Assembly: GCF_000934745.1 (NCBI RefSeq)
Contig: NZ_JYNO01000001.1
Coordinates: 496,001-560,000, forward strand
Length of the DNA stretch: 64,000 nucleotides
Reading direction: 5' to 3'
From: Desulfonatronum thioautotrophicum
GTDB lineage: Bacteria; Desulfobacterota; Desulfovibrionia; Desulfovibrionales; Desulfonatronaceae
The notes beneath the pieces were generated by a model that made no database searches, was not told the origin of the DNA, and saw only the letters and a program-made list of their open reading frames with translations. The first letter of the stretch is position 1; each line of letters starts with the position of its first letter. Below, piece by piece: positions 1 through 9,917 of the stretch. A program made the position numbers and the translations under genes.

Positions 1-167
1 GACATAAAAAGATGCAACGCAGGCCAAAATAGAGCGATGACCCTCTTGGAACGTCGGCAAATTTAAATAGTCAACCTCAATAAGTATAACAAACAGCGAA
101 AAGGTTTTGCATTGGTTTACGTTCACACCTTTTCGAAGCGCACTTTTCCACTGACTGCGGAGCCATC

Positions 168-2612
168 GTGAAGAACAACATATATATTGAAGAAGAAATG
201 CAGCGCTCCTATTTGGAGTACTCCTTGAGCGTGATCATCGGTCGAGCCATCCCAGATGTTCGCGATGGACTGAAACCGGTACATCGGCGGATTTTGTACG
301 CCATGCACGACCTGGGAAACACCTATAATCGTCCCTATAAAAAATCTGCGCGCATCGTCGGTGACGTGATCGGTAAATATCACCCACATGGTGACAGTGC
401 GGTCTACGACGCCATGGTGCGCATGGCCCAGGATTTTTCCATGCGCAATCCCCTGGTGGATGGCCAGGGCAATTTTGGTTCCCTGGACGGCGATGCTCCG
501 GCGGCAATGCGGTACACGGAAGTGCGCATGGCCAGATTGACCTCGGAATTCCTCCAGGACATTGACAAGGATACCGTTCCCTTTCGTCCCAACTACGACA
601 ATACGTTGCAGGAGCCGGAAGTACTGCCCACCAAGGTTCCCAACCTGCTGCTCAACGGTTCATCCGGAATCGCCGTGGGGATGGCGACGAACATTCCGCC
701 GCACAATCTTGGCGAATTGATCGACGGTCTGCTGCTCTTGCTGAGCAAACCCGAAGCCGAGGTCGCGGATCTCTTGGAGTGCATCAAGGGTCCGGATTTC
801 CCCACTGGGGGATTCATCTATGGCCGGCACGGAATCATCGACGCCTACAAGACCGGCAAGGGCTCCATCAAGGTCCGGGGCAAAGTGGAGGTTGAGGAAC
901 GTTCCAAACAGACCGAGTCCATCGTGATCACCGAGATTCCCTATGCCTTGAACAAGGCCAATCTCGTCGAGAAGATCGCTCAAATCGTTCACGAGAAGAA
1001 GGTCGAGGGAATCAGTGATCTGCGGGATGAATCCGATCGCAATGGAATTAGGATCGTCATGGATCTGAAAAAAAATGCCATTGCTGAAGTGGTGATCAAT
1101 TCCCTTTATAAATTTACACCCTTGGAGTCCTGGTACCACATCAACACCCTGGCCGTGGTCCACAACCGGCCGCAGCTTTTGAAGCTAAAGGATGTTTTGG
1201 TACTGTTCATCGACCATCGCAAGGAAGTGGTTCTGAATCGGACCCGCTTTGATCTGAACAAAGCCGAACAGCGGGCACACATCTTGGAGGGGCTGAAGAT
1301 CGCTTTGGAGAACATTGATGCGGTCATCGAGCTGATCAAGTCCTCCAAAACCCCGGCTGAGGCCAAACAGAAATTGATCGCCCGTTTTTCCTTTACGGAT
1401 CTGCAGAGTCAGGCCATTTTGGACATGCGTCTGCAGCGACTGACCAACCTGGAGCGGGACAAGCTGCTGGCTGAATACCAGGAACTGATCAAGCGCATCG
1501 AGTATCTCAAGAGCATCCTGCAAAATGTTGAGGTGTTGCTTCAGGTGATTCGCGAAGAGCTGGTGGAAATAAAGAAACAATACGCCACGCCTCGTCTGTC
1601 TGTGATTGTGGAGGACGATGTTACCAGCATCAACATGGAGGATCTGGTCGGGGATACGGAGGTGGTGATCACCCTTTCCCAGCGCGGGTACATCAAGCGA
1701 ACGCCCATGGACATCTATCAGCAGCAAAAGCGTGGAGGGCGGGGGATTTATGGCGCTTCCACGGTTTCCGAGGATATCATTTCCCAGATGTTCACCACCA
1801 CGAACCACAACTATATTCTGCTCTTCACGAACAAGGGGCGAATGTATCAGATCAAGGCCTACAACATCCCTGAGGGATCGCGGACGGCACGGGGCATCCA
1901 TGCCTCCAACCTGCTGCCTTTGGACAAGGATGAGTTCATCGCCACGGCCCTGACGATCAAGGATTTCTCCACGGACAAGGACTTTCTGTTCGCCACGAGG
2001 AAGGGAATCGTCAAACGGTCCCAGGCTCAATTGTACGTCAATTGCCGCCAAAGCGGGTTGAAGGCGGTCAATCTGCATCCCGAGGATGAGTTGATTACCG
2101 TACGGGAAATTTCCTCCAGTGCGGAAGTTGTACTCATCAGCCGTGATGGAAAATCGATTCGTTTTTCCTGTTCGGATATTCGCTCCACTGGCCGGGCCAC
2201 GGCCGGAGTCAAAGGCATGGATCTGAACCATGGGGATCAGGTTGTATCCTGCGTGGTAACGGATGATGATCAGCGCCAGGAGGTGCTTACCGTCTCCTCC
2301 AAAGGCTTTGGCAAGCGGACCCTGCTGGAGAACTACCGCAGTCAGTCCCGCGGGGGGAAAGGGGTGATCAACATGCGGGTTACACCCAGAACGGGACATG
2401 TGATCGGCTCTGTTCTGGTCCAAGCCGACGACGACCTGCTGATCCTGACGAGCGCCGGAAAAATCATTCGCATGAACGTTGCCGGAATCAGCCGCGTGGG
2501 TCGGGATGCCCAGGGAGTAACACTGGTGCGCATGGATCCGGAAATCATGGTGGTCGGTTTCGACCGCGTTGATGTCGATGACAAGGGATTGCTGGACAAT
2601 GGCGACGGTTAA
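168..2612 (+). CDS. gyrA: DNA gyrase subunit A
   Basis: Catalytic subunit of the type II topoisomerase that introduces negative supercoils. The 814-residue product has the normal family length. The winged-helix core carries the active-site tyrosine in AMRYTE (about residue 116). The quinolone-resistance region reads [10 protein letters not shown], with Ser77 and Asp81 at the positions usually mutated in resistance, so it is wild type. The C-terminal beta-pinwheel carries the GyrA box QSRGGKG, expected for gyrase rather than topoisomerase IV. The start is GTG, with GGAG six bases upstream. The 167 bases before it hold no recognisable gene; gyrB is often immediately upstream in this group but is not visible here. 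Confidence 0.97.
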   Translation: MKNNIYIEEEMQRSYLEYSLSVIIGRAIPDVRDGLKPVHRRILYAMHDLGNTYNRPYKKSARIVGDVIGKYHPHGDSAVYDAMVRMAQDFSMRNPLVDGQGNFGSLDGDAPAAMRYTEVRMARLTSEFLQDIDKDTVPFRPNYDNTLQEPEVLPTKVPNLLLNGSSGIAVGMATNIPPHNLGELIDGLLLLLSKPEAEVADLLECIKGPDFPTGGFIYGRHGIIDAYKTGKGSIKVRGKVEVEERSKQTESIVITEIPYALNKANLVEKIAQIVHEKKVEGISDLRDESDRNGIRIVMDLKKNAIAEVVINSLYKFTPLESWYHINTLAVVHNRPQLLKLKDVLVLFIDHRKEVVLNRTRFDLNKAEQRAHILEGLKIALENIDAVIELIKSSKTPAEAKQKLIARFSFTDLQSQAILDMRLQRLTNLERDKLLAEYQELIKRIEYLKSILQNVEVLLQVIREELVEIKKQYATPRLSVIVEDDVTSINMEDLVGDTEVVITLSQRGYIKRTPMDIYQQQKRGGRGIYGASTVSEDIISQMFTTTNHNYILLFTNKGRMYQIKAYNIPEGSRTARGIHASNLLPLDKDEFIATALTIKDFSTDKDFLFATRKGIVKRSQAQLYVNCRQSGLKAVNLHPEDELITVREISSSAEVVLISRDGKSIRFSCSDIRSTGRATAGVKGMDLNHGDQVVSCVVTDDDQRQEVLTVSSKGFGKRTLLENYRSQSRGGKGVINMRVTPRTGHVIGSVLVQADDDLLILTSAGKIIRMNVAGISRVGRDAQGVTLVRMDPEIMVVGFDRVDVDDKGLLDNGDG

Positions 2613-2695
2613 ACGTTTTTGGGCGGTAATTTGAACAGTCACCTTGAGATTGAAAAACGCCGGTCATGGACAGCTATAGACAATTGGGGGAACGC

Positions 2696-3103
2696 ATGCA
2701 GGAATTGACGATCCAGACGCCGCAACGCGAAACCATGGTGGACATTACCGCTCAGGTACAGGATATCGTACGCAATCAGGGTTTTCAGGACGGCATGCTG
2801 GTGCTGTTCTGTCCACACACGACCGCTGGTTTGACCATCAACGAAAATGCCGATCCCACGGTGGTTCGGGATATCGTCACCACTCTGCGCCGGCTGATTC
2901 CGCATCAAGGTGATTTCCACCATACGGAGGGCAACAGCGATGCCCATATCAAGGCTTCCATGATGGGCTCGGACTTGCGGATTCTTGTGGAGGAAGGGCG
3001 GCTCTTGCTGGGGATCTGGCAGGGTATTTTTTTCACTGAATTTGACGGCCCGCGGTCCAGAAAAATCTGGTTGAAATGGTTTCCCACGGCCGTTTCCACC
3101 TGA
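2696..3103 (+). CDS. yjbQ: YjbQ/UPF0047 family protein
   Basis: Small conserved protein of the secondary-thiamine-phosphate synthase/YjbQ family, whose physiological role is poorly defined. Recognised by CPHTTAGLTINENADP near the N-terminus, by HTEGNSDAHIKASMMG, and by the C-terminal GIWQGIFFTEFDGPR, all hallmarks of the family and including its conserved histidines. I chose ATG 2696 over an upstream in-frame ATG at 2666 because GGGGGA lies five bases before it, giving about 135 residues, the usual length. It follows gyrA by 83 bases and precedes the universal-stress gene by 19. Confidence 0.9.
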   Translation: MQELTIQTPQRETMVDITAQVQDIVRNQGFQDGMLVLFCPHTTAGLTINENADPTVVRDIVTTLRRLIPHQGDFHHTEGNSDAHIKASMMGSDLRILVEEGRLLLGIWQGIFFTEFDGPRSRKIWLKWFPTAVST

Positions 3104-3122
3104 CGTATTCGAGACTGTCGCC

Positions 3123-4016
3123 GTGTCCTTTTCAACCGAGAATCTGCTGAAACCCATGAATGAATCCCTGCAATCGGTTCGCAAACTGCTGATCTGCGTC
3201 AGCCAGGATTCGGGCGTGCTGCATGGAGCACGTTTTGTCAGCCGGTTTTTCCAACCCAGTGACGACCTGCACATTGATTTGGTTCTGACGCCGCAAAGTG
3301 GGTTGTCAGGGGATGATCCGGATAGGCTCTCTTCCGCCGAGGCGTTGCAACGGGCTGTTGCAATATTCGCGGAAGCAGGTTTCTCGATCAACGCAACACG
3401 AACAGACGTCGGGGGCAGACCTTTTCTGGATATCCGGGACATAGCCGAATTGGCGGAGCATCAGCGGTACGATGCGGTTGTCCTTGGTCGGCGCGGGATT
3501 GATCGCTTTGAGGCACATTTAAAAACTGTCTTCAAGGAGACCGAGTTCGACCAGTACCTGGATTTTCCTTTCTGGATCTGTCGTATGCCGGATTTAACGA
3601 GAAAAGGCGTCCTGCTCTGCGTGGATGGCTCCAAGCCCGGTCTGTGCGCTGCCGATCACGTGGGCATGATGTGCGCTCCGGAGCAGCGTCATGCAATCTG
3701 TGTGGTCTATCTGGCCGATCCGCATCACCGGGATCATCGCGACGAACTCTCCATTCTCGATAATGCCGTGCGCATGTTGCGGGTCAATGCCGTTGCCGAG
3801 TCGCGCATCAGCACGAAAGTTCTGGTGGAGTCGGACCATGCGCAAGGCATACTTCAGGAGGCGGAACGGGGGCGCTATGCTGTTGTCGCCGTGGGCCGAG
3901 CCGGAACCGGGCGAGGCATGATGGCCGATCGTCAGTTCGGGTCAATCAGCCTGCGGTTATCCCGTGAGCTGAGCGGCGCGAGTTTGTGGGTCTGTGGCTA
4001 TCCGTGCAAGCTCTGA
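3123..4016 (+). CDS. Tandem universal-stress-protein-like domain protein
   Basis: About 297 residues with two UspA-like alpha/beta repeats. Repeat one starts at KLLICVSQDSG and ends around YDAVVLGRRG; repeat two starts at KGVLLCVDGSKPG and ends at YAVVAVGRAGTG...GSISLRLSRE. The second repeat keeps a glycine-rich G-x2-G-x9-G(S)-type segment near its end, so nucleotide binding is possible there. The first repeat is more diverged. Soluble, no signal peptide. The start is GTG at 3123; ATG 3156 is an alternative. The 3' end overlaps the next gene by about 31 bases. The precise role is unknown. Confidence 0.75.
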   Translation: MSFSTENLLKPMNESLQSVRKLLICVSQDSGVLHGARFVSRFFQPSDDLHIDLVLTPQSGLSGDDPDRLSSAEALQRAVAIFAEAGFSINATRTDVGGRPFLDIRDIAELAEHQRYDAVVLGRRGIDRFEAHLKTVFKETEFDQYLDFPFWICRMPDLTRKGVLLCVDGSKPGLCAADHVGMMCAPEQRHAICVVYLADPHHRDHRDELSILDNAVRMLRVNAVAESRISTKVLVESDHAQGILQEAERGRYAVVAVGRAGTGRGMMADRQFGSISLRLSRELSGASLWVCGYPCKL

Positions 4017-4408
4017 AACAGGATACATGGTTTCGAGATCCACGATTCTACGCCGCCTTGGGACTGGCTCCCGCAGCCTGGCTCCTGCCCGATCCGGGAT
4101 TTTCGATTGCGCTGTGGAGGCTGGCCCTTTTTGCCTTGGTCGAAGAAATTGTGTTTCGGGGTTTGCTGCAAGAATGGTTGCGTAAAAGACCGTTTTTTTT
4201 ATGGAGCCGGGGTCCGCTGACGCTGGCCAATATTGTCGCCTCCCTGTGTTTCGCTGCATTGCACTTGTTTGCCCAGCCGCCGCTGTGGGCTGCTGCGGTG
4301 TTTTTTCCTTCCCTGATTTTTGGATGGATCTGGGACCGGTACGCGCGGATAGCACCCTGCGTTCTGGTGCATTTCGTCTATAACGTTTGTTTTTTCTACA
4401 GAATATAA
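3986..4408 (+). CDS. CPBP family glutamic-type intramembrane protease
   Basis: Short (about 140 residues) membrane protein with the three CPBP (Abi/CAAX-like) motifs: EEIVFR, in which the paired glutamates are catalytic; a central helix ending CFAALHLF with the first histidine; and a last helix with LVHFVYN carrying the second. About four hydrophobic segments. It is at the short end of the family, like stand-alone proteases that process sorting-signal proteins, but no substrate is visible nearby. The start is uncertain: GTG 3986 overlaps the stress-protein gene, and GTG 4004 is an alternative. Translational coupling with the upstream gene is likely. Confidence 0.8.
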   Translation: MGLWLSVQALKQDTWFRDPRFYAALGLAPAAWLLPDPGFSIALWRLALFALVEEIVFRGLLQEWLRKRPFFLWSRGPLTLANIVASLCFAALHLFAQPPLWAAAVFFPSLIFGWIWDRYARIAPCVLVHFVYNVCFFYRI

Positions 4409-4423
4409 CACTACGCGGCCATC

Positions 4424-5233
4424 ATGCATAGACGAGGGTTTCTCGCCCTGATCACCAGTATCGCCGTGCTCTCGGGCATGTGGGCTCTGCGGTTGCCTCC
4501 TTCCAGGCTGTTTGCCCAGCCAGGACCATTCATTCCCCGTCAAAAATCTTTTCGGATCATCAACACCTATCCTCACGACCCCGAGGCCTTTACCCAGGGA
4601 CTCTTGTTCCATGAGGGGTATCTTTACGAAAGCACCGGGGGCTGGGGAACCTCCTCGTTGCGCAAGGTCGACTTGATCACCGGCCGCGTGCTGCGCAAGC
4701 GTGATCTGTCGCCCCAGTACTTCGGCGAAGGCTTGGCCGTTTGGGACGGTCGGCTGATTCAGGTCACCTGGAAATCCGGTACCGGTTTCGTCTATGACCT
4801 GCATACCTTCGACCAGCTGGAAACTTTCACCTATCCCGGAGAGGGCTGGGGGCTGACCCAGGATGAGCAGGGGTTGATTCTAGGCGACGGCACCCATGTG
4901 CTGCGCCGCCTTGATCCTTCCACGTTCCGGGAAACAGGACGGATCATGGTTCATGACCAAGGGCGACCCCAGCGCGGTTTGAACGAGTTGGAGTACATTC
5001 AGGGTGAAATATGGGCCAAAATTTTTCCCACCGACGAGATGGTCAGTATCAATCCGGAAGATGGACGGATCATGGCCCGGATCGACCTCAGCGGGATTCT
5101 CGGACCGAGACGGCGTGCGTCTTCGGATGCCGTGCCCAACGGCATTGCCTATGACCAGGAAAAAGGGCGGATTTTCGTGACCGGTAAACTGTGGCCGGTG
5201 TTGTTTGAAATTGAAATCGTTCCGAGCAGCTGA
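4424..5233 (+). CDS. Glutaminyl-peptide cyclotransferase (plant-type beta-propeller)
   Basis: Secreted or membrane-anchored enzyme predicted to convert N-terminal glutamine to pyroglutamate. An N-terminal hydrophobic signal (residues about 7-22, LALITSIAVLSGMWAL) precedes a five-bladed propeller domain with family motifs AFTQGLLF, YFGEGLA, GEGWGLT, LNELEYIQGEIWAK and PNGIAYD followed by FVTGKLWPVLFEI. The length (269 residues) is normal. It lies 15 bases after the protease gene and 20 bases before the phosphoesterase, suggesting one transcript. Assignment rests on motif recognition. Confidence 0.88.
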   Translation: MHRRGFLALITSIAVLSGMWALRLPPSRLFAQPGPFIPRQKSFRIINTYPHDPEAFTQGLLFHEGYLYESTGGWGTSSLRKVDLITGRVLRKRDLSPQYFGEGLAVWDGRLIQVTWKSGTGFVYDLHTFDQLETFTYPGEGWGLTQDEQGLILGDGTHVLRRLDPSTFRETGRIMVHDQGRPQRGLNELEYIQGEIWAKIFPTDEMVSINPEDGRIMARIDLSGILGPRRRASSDAVPNGIAYDQEKGRIFVTGKLWPVLFEIEIVPSS

Positions 5234-5253
5234 AAAGGAAACAGGAGCTGAAG

Positions 5254-5718
5254 ATGAGTCCACTGGTTGGCGTGATATCCGATACGCATGGCCTAATGCG
5301 TTCCAGCGCCCTGGACGCACTGAAAAAATGCGACTTGATTCTCCATGCCGGAGATGTTTGCGGCCAAGAGATTATCGAAGCGCTGCAAGGAATTCAGCGG
5401 ACCGTATTCGTCCGCGGCAACATGGATAGGCCCACATCCGACAGCCCCATGCCCAAAACCGAAGCAGTGGATTTCTCCGGTAAGCGTTTTTTTGTCATTC
5501 ACGATTTGTACGAGCTGGATCTGGACCCCAAGGCCGCGGGTGTGGACGTTGTGATCCACGGCCATACCCATACTCCGGACATCGCCTACAGGGATGACGT
5601 GCTGTACCTCAACCCAGGCAGTATCGGACCGAAGCGCTTCACCTTGCCGGTTTCCATGGCCCTCATCCGCATCAACGGCGACACCCTGCATCCGGAACTG
5701 GTCACGTTGCCGGATTAG
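5254..5718 (+). CDS. YfcE/MJ0936-type metallophosphoesterase
   Basis: 154-residue calcineurin-like phosphodiesterase. Metal-binding motifs appear in the usual order: GVISDTHG, LHAGDV, VRGNMD, VIHD and VIHGHTHTP, followed by LNPGS. The family hydrolyses model phosphodiesters; the cellular substrate is generally unknown. Start ATG 5254 is supported by AGGAG nearby. It sits 20 bases after the cyclotransferase and 47 before selB, so it may be co-transcribed with both. Confidence 0.88.
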   Translation: MSPLVGVISDTHGLMRSSALDALKKCDLILHAGDVCGQEIIEALQGIQRTVFVRGNMDRPTSDSPMPKTEAVDFSGKRFFVIHDLYELDLDPKAAGVDVVIHGHTHTPDIAYRDDVLYLNPGSIGPKRFTLPVSMALIRINGDTLHPELVTLPD

Positions 5719-5765
5719 GTGCGCAATTCCCCAACCAATCGAGAAGCTACGGAGGATTGATCCGC

Positions 5766-7667
5766 ATGGCGATCATCATGGGCACAGCGGGCCATATCGA
5801 CCACGGCAAGACCAGCCTGGTCAAGGCCTTGACCGGTATCGACTGCGACCGGCTGCAGGAAGAAAAAAAGCGCGGCATTACCATTGAGTTGGGTTTTGCT
5901 TTTTTGGATCTGCCTGGAGACATTCGGTTGGGCGTGGTGGACGTGCCTGGTCATGAACGGTTTGTGAAAAACATGGTGGCCGGGGCCGCGGGGATTGATT
6001 TCGTTTTGCTGGTGATCGCCGCGGACGAAGGCGTGATGCCCCAGACCCGGGAGCACCTGGAAATCTGCACGCTGTTGGGCATCCAGCGCGGTTTGGTGGC
6101 CCTGACAAAAGTGGACATGGTGGAAGAGGAGTGGTTGGAACTGGTTCAGGAGGACGTGCGCGCCTTTCTGGAACCGACATTTCTGGCCGAATCCTCGTTG
6201 ATCCCGGTTTCCGCGCACAAAGGGATCGGTCTGGAGAATCTTCGACAGGAAATAGCCGGGCTGGCCCGGGAATTTCACCGCGATCCGCGTTCGGATGTTT
6301 TTCGGTTGCCCATTGATCGAGTGTTCACGATGCGCGGGCACGGTACCGTGGCCACCGGGACCCTTGTCTCCGGAACGTTGAAGGTGGGTGAAGAACTGGA
6401 GATCGCCCCAAACGGTCTGAAAAGCAAAGTTCGCGGGCTCCAGGTGCACAGCGATTCCCAGGAACGGGCCGAGGTTGGTCAGCGCACGGCGGTTAATCTG
6501 CACGGCCTGGAGGTGGAAGACCTGGAGCGGGGCATGGTCCTCAGCCATCCCGGAACCTTGTATCCCAGTACCACCTGGGACCTGGAGCTGACCTGCCTGT
6601 CCTCCACGCCCAAGGCCCTGAAGCATCGCACCCAGATTCATTTTCACCACGGCACCCGGGAGATCCTGGCTCGGATCTATTTTCTGGATCGGGACAAGCT
6701 CGAGCCGGGGGATACGGCGATGACCCAGGTCCGATTTGAGGAACCCATGGTCGGGATGTACGGCGACCGCTGCGTGCTGCGATCGTTCTCCCCGCTGCGC
6801 ACCGTGGCCGGCGGCAAGCTGATCAACCCTCTGGGTCGCAAGGTCAAGCGCCATTCGGCGACCGTGGGCCAGCTGGCGGAACTGGCCGAGTCCCAGGGCG
6901 ACCGGCGCATCCTGCTGCAATTGGAACTGGCCGGGCTGACCGGGCTGACCTTCGGCCAATTGCGGGCCCTGACCTGTCTGGAAGCCAAGGAGTTGGAGAA
7001 ACAGTTGCAGCTTTTGGGCGGCCGGCAGGAGGCCTTTCTCTTCGAACGGGACAGTCGCACGTATGTCCATGGCCGACTGGCCCAGGAATTGTGCGCGAGC
7101 ATTGCGGAACATGTCCGGGAGTTTCACCGCAAGGAACCCATGAAGCAGGGGATTTCCCGAGGAGCCTTGGCCTCGGGATGGGGACGCAAACTGCATCCCA
7201 AGCTGTTCCATTTCATCCTGGAACGGACCCTGAAGCAGGGTGCCCTGACCGCGGACGGCGATCTGTTCCGTCTTCCGGAGCACAAGGTCTCCCTGGCCTC
7301 GGACCAGGTCAAGCTGCGCGGTGCGATTCTGCGGGCCTACCAGCAGGGCGGCCTCACTCCGCCCAACGTCAAGGACGTCCTGACGCCTCTGGATCTGGAA
7401 ATGAAGGAAGCCGCTCCGGTCTTTCGCCTGCTCCAGGAACAGGGCGAACTGGTCAAGGTCAAGGAAGACATGTTCTTCTCCGTCCAGGCCATGGAGCGGA
7501 TCAAGGAGATGGTCAAGGGCTTTTTTCAGGACAATCCGGAACTGGAACCAGCGGATTTTCGCACCGTCACCGGTTTGTCCCGGAAATACACCATCCCGTT
7601 GCTGGAGTATTTGGACAAGGAGAAGATGACCGTGCGGGTGGGGGACAAGCGACGGCTGCGTTCGTAG
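5766..7667 (+). CDS. selB: Selenocysteine-specific elongation factor
   Basis: GTPase that delivers Sec-tRNA to UGA codons marked by a SECIS element. The N-terminal EF-Tu-like GTPase has [22 protein letters not shown] and the NKxD equivalent TKVD. Beta-barrel domains II/III follow ([14 protein letters not shown]). The C-terminal third consists of winged-helix repeats that bind the SECIS RNA. Length (about 633 residues) is typical. ATG 5766 was chosen over an upstream TTG; GGAGG lies ten bases before it. No selA, selD, tRNA-Sec or selenoprotein with in-frame UGA was recognised in this window. Confidence 0.96.
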   Translation: MAIIMGTAGHIDHGKTSLVKALTGIDCDRLQEEKKRGITIELGFAFLDLPGDIRLGVVDVPGHERFVKNMVAGAAGIDFVLLVIAADEGVMPQTREHLEICTLLGIQRGLVALTKVDMVEEEWLELVQEDVRAFLEPTFLAESSLIPVSAHKGIGLENLRQEIAGLAREFHRDPRSDVFRLPIDRVFTMRGHGTVATGTLVSGTLKVGEELEIAPNGLKSKVRGLQVHSDSQERAEVGQRTAVNLHGLEVEDLERGMVLSHPGTLYPSTTWDLELTCLSSTPKALKHRTQIHFHHGTREILARIYFLDRDKLEPGDTAMTQVRFEEPMVGMYGDRCVLRSFSPLRTVAGGKLINPLGRKVKRHSATVGQLAELAESQGDRRILLQLELAGLTGLTFGQLRALTCLEAKELEKQLQLLGGRQEAFLFERDSRTYVHGRLAQELCASIAEHVREFHRKEPMKQGISRGALASGWGRKLHPKLFHFILERTLKQGALTADGDLFRLPEHKVSLASDQVKLRGAILRAYQQGGLTPPNVKDVLTPLDLEMKEAAPVFRLLQEQGELVKVKEDMFFSVQAMERIKEMVKGFFQDNPELEPADFRTVTGLSRKYTIPLLEYLDKEKMTVRVGDKRRLRS

Positions 7668-7692
7668 CGGGCTGTTGAAAAATCCCCGCTAC
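7664..7692 (+). terminator. Hairpin after selB, possible terminator
   Basis: Inverted repeat GTAGCGGG/CCCGCTAC spanning the selB stop codon, with a 13-base loop. There is no following T-run, so its terminator activity is uncertain. Confidence 0.35.
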
Positions 7693-7824
7693 GGCTGATT
7701 TGTTCTTTGTCTTGTCGTTCGCCGTAGGGCGCGGCCCTTGCGGCCGCCCAGAGCGAACTCAAAACCTCGAAACAGCGGCAACAACCTGATTATCCCCGGT
7801 CATCTCCGCATCCATGAAGATACA

Positions 7825-7846
7825 GGGCAGGCGCGAGGCCTGCCCC
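7825..7846. repeat. REP-like palindrome (GTAGGGGC family)
   Basis: Inverted repeat GGGCAGGC/GCCTGCCC followed by CCTACT. It belongs to the palindrome family whose copies inside and around the RAYT genes have the form GTAGGGGC-N-ACCT-N-GTGT-N-GCCC. Confidence 0.6.
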
Positions 7847-8403
7847 TACTGCACACCACCGTCTCCGGTTCGTGCGTCTTCACTGACCGCCTTGGCCAGA
7901 TAGCTCCGTGTATGGGCCATGGTGTTGGCGAAGAGCTTGGCGCCGGCCAGCACGGCAAAGGGATCGTCCTCGCGGCCGCAGCACCGCGCGAAGGCCGGGC
8001 CCACTGCCTGGGTTGGGTCGGCGTCTCCTTTCAGAGCGGTCATGGCCTGAACATAGGTGTCCAGTCGGGTCTTGATCACCTCGAAGTAAGCGATGTCCTT
8101 GCCGATGAGCAGGGACGTGGTCTGGGACAGGTTTTCGGCGAATTCCTGGACAGCCCGCCAATACGGCTCCAGAATCTCGTCCTTCAGTGGGTCCTCCTGT
8201 AAAAAGTAAGAGATGCCCCAGCCGATGCTCACGATCTTGAGCAATTGCAGTTCATACTCCGCCGTATTCGGGTCCACGGCCCCGTCCTTGAGCAGCCCTT
8301 CCACCAGCCACTTGATGTCCTCGCGCTCCAGGGCGAATCCGCACAGCCGCTGGACATGGCTTTGAGGTTCGCCGGAATCGTGTTGGTCGGTGCTGTTCTC
8401 CAT
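7846..8403 (-). CDS. Hypothetical alpha-helical protein
   Basis: 185-residue soluble protein without signal peptide or membrane segment. It looks mainly helical (for example KWLVEGLLKDGAVDP, TTSLLIGKDIAYFEVIKTRLDTYVQAM) with a CCGRED segment and an acidic N-terminus. It has the composition and codon use of a real gene and is not a shadow of another one. I do not recognise a family. It is separated from the RAYT gene by 75 bases, on the same strand. The C-terminus abuts a REP-like palindrome. Confidence 0.6.
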   Translation of the reverse strand: MENSTDQHDSGEPQSHVQRLCGFALEREDIKWLVEGLLKDGAVDPNTAEYELQLLKIVSIGWGISYFLQEDPLKDEILEPYWRAVQEFAENLSQTTSLLIGKDIAYFEVIKTRLDTYVQAMTALKGDADPTQAVGPAFARCCGREDDPFAVLAGAKLFANTMAHTRSYLAKAVSEDARTGDGGVQ

Positions 8404-8478
8404 GCTGCGCTCTCCTTGCGAGTTTGTTCAAGTGATGGGCTAACGAGAGAACGATCATTTCTTTCTCGCCTGGCACAA

Positions 8479-9201
8479 TCATACCATCCATTCCTCGGTT
8501 GCATATCCCGCTCTCGTCTCGTGAATATTTACTGATCGAGCATTCGTTTGGCCTGGACAGTTGGGAGAAATGTACAGCTGGTCCATTTCCCATTGCGCCG
8601 GGTTATTGCCGATGTATTCCCGGATGCGGTTCAATTCGGATTCATCACGGATGATGTGTTCCCAATAATTTCGTTGCCATAATTTCCCGGGAAAATGCGG
8701 CCATCCGTGTTGTTTGACGCCACGGATATATTCGTTCGTGGCCATTGTTTTGAACCATTGCACAACACGATGTAGGGGCGAACCTACGTGTTCGCCCAAA
8801 ACATTGCCCGCCGACCCACGCATCCCCGTAGGGGCAGACCTATGTGTCTGCCCTTGCGTCCGTCCAACACCACATGCCTGTTCATTTTTGCGGGATGCCG
8901 TGCTGTTTTCAGGGCGGACACGCAGGTCCGCCCCTACGTTGACCATGATGAAATGAACATGATTGGGCATGCACACGAATGCATCGCATTGAATATCTGG
9001 AAATTTGGTTTCCAATTCCAAATACCATCGGTGTATCATTGTCCCCGCATCATATAACCGCATCCCGCCATCCACGATTTCCCCGAAAAGACACCGCCGA
9101 TCCTGGGTGCAGATGGTGACGAAATACGCCCCGGCTTGGGCATAATCGTATTCCCGCAACCGGATGGATCGGCGGCGATGCACGGCTGGATCATATTTCA
9201 T
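8479..9201 (-). CDS. REP-associated tyrosine transposase (RAYT, Y1/IS200-like)
   Basis: About 240-residue member of the TnpA_REP family, single-strand nucleases linked to REP palindromes. The HUH metal motif is PNHVHFI and the nucleophile tyrosine is in NEYIRG. The C-terminal KLWQRNYWEHIIRDESELNRIREYIGNNP is typical. Between the HUH and Tyr motifs lies an extra stretch of about 50 residues, encoded in frame by three REP-like palindromes (8770-8940). It translates to GADLRVRP, GQTHRSAPTG and GEHVGSP. The start at 9201 (MKYDPAV) is shared with the duplicated copy. The HUH and Tyr motifs are intact, but the insertion may affect folding. Confidence 0.85.
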   Translation of the reverse strand: MKYDPAVHRRRSIRLREYDYAQAGAYFVTICTQDRRCLFGEIVDGGMRLYDAGTMIHRWYLELETKFPDIQCDAFVCMPNHVHFIMVNVGADLRVRPENSTASRKNEQACGVGRTQGQTHRSAPTGMRGSAGNVLGEHVGSPLHRVVQWFKTMATNEYIRGVKQHGWPHFPGKLWQRNYWEHIIRDESELNRIREYIGNNPAQWEMDQLYISPNCPGQTNARSVNIHETRAGYATEEWMV

Positions 9202-9700
9202 GCGCACACGCCCCTGATATGGTCCGCCGACCCACGCATCCCCGTAGGGGCAGACCTATGTGTCTGCCCTTGCGTCCGCTCAACACCACATGCCCGTTCA
9301 TTTTCGCGGGATGCCGTGCTGTTTTCAGGGCGGACACACAGGTCCGCCCCTACGTTGATCATGATGAAATGAACATGATTGGGCATGCACACGAATGCAT
9401 CGCATTGAATATCTGGAAATTTGGTTTCCAATTCCAAATACCATCGGTGTATCATTGTCCCCGCATCATATAACCGCATCCCGCCATCCACGATTTCCCC
9501 GAACAGACACCGCCGATCCTGGGCGCAGATGGTGACGAAATACGCCCCGGCCTGGGCATAATCGTATTCCCGCAACCGGATGGATCGGCGGCGATGCACG
9601 GCTGGATCATATTTCATGCACACACCCCTGATATGGTCCGCCGACGCACGCATCCCCGTAGGGGAAGACCTATGTGTCTGCCCTTGCGTCCGTTTGTCTG
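8811..9700. repeat. Tandem duplication, about 415-bp unit (two full, one partial)
   Basis: The string beginning CCGACCCACGCATCCCCGTA occurs at 8811 and 9227, and with a few substitutions at 9641. The spacings are 416 and 414 bases. Each unit holds the 5' half of the RAYT gene (through the HUH motif) plus two REP-like palindromes. Units 1 and 2 differ at only a few positions, indicating a recent tandem duplication. Confidence 0.85.
9227..9617 (-). pseudogene. Truncated RAYT copy (5' half only)
   Basis: Second copy of the transposase 5' half, starting MKYDPAV at 9617 and running through QDRRCLFGEIVDGG and PNHVHFI to a REP-derived tail, then into the start of the next copy. It lacks the region with the catalytic tyrosine. 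An open frame continues from the upstream hsdM fragment through this copy, giving a chimeric 239-residue ORF (9917-9198) that is unlikely to be functional. Confidence 0.8.
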
Positions 9701-9743
9701 CCCATCCCCCGTATGTTTGCCCATGTTCGCACATGCATCTGCC

Positions 9744-9917
9744 AACATGTTCGTCCAACACCGCGTCCTTGCTCGGCTCCAGCACGCAATCCAAACGCCG
9801 CAGCACCACAATGGGCAGCATCACCAGACGATACTGAGGCGGCCGATACGGCCCGCGCAAACGGTTGGCGATTTCCCAGATGTGGGCTTTTAGTTGTTCA
9901 TGGAGGTGTAGGTTCAT
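9744..9917 (-). pseudogene. hsdM 5' fragment (type I restriction methyltransferase)
   Basis: The first 58 residues match the N-terminal helical domain of HsdM (IWEIANRLRG..., then LPIVVLRRLDCVLEP). The frame then runs into REP-like sequence and the truncated RAYT copy. No methylase catalytic motif is present and no hsdS or hsdR is nearby, so it is a remnant. Confidence 0.75.

Noticed and set aside
1185-2642. 485-codon minus-strand ORF
   Set aside because: Shadow of gyrA with low-complexity composition and no recognisable domain.
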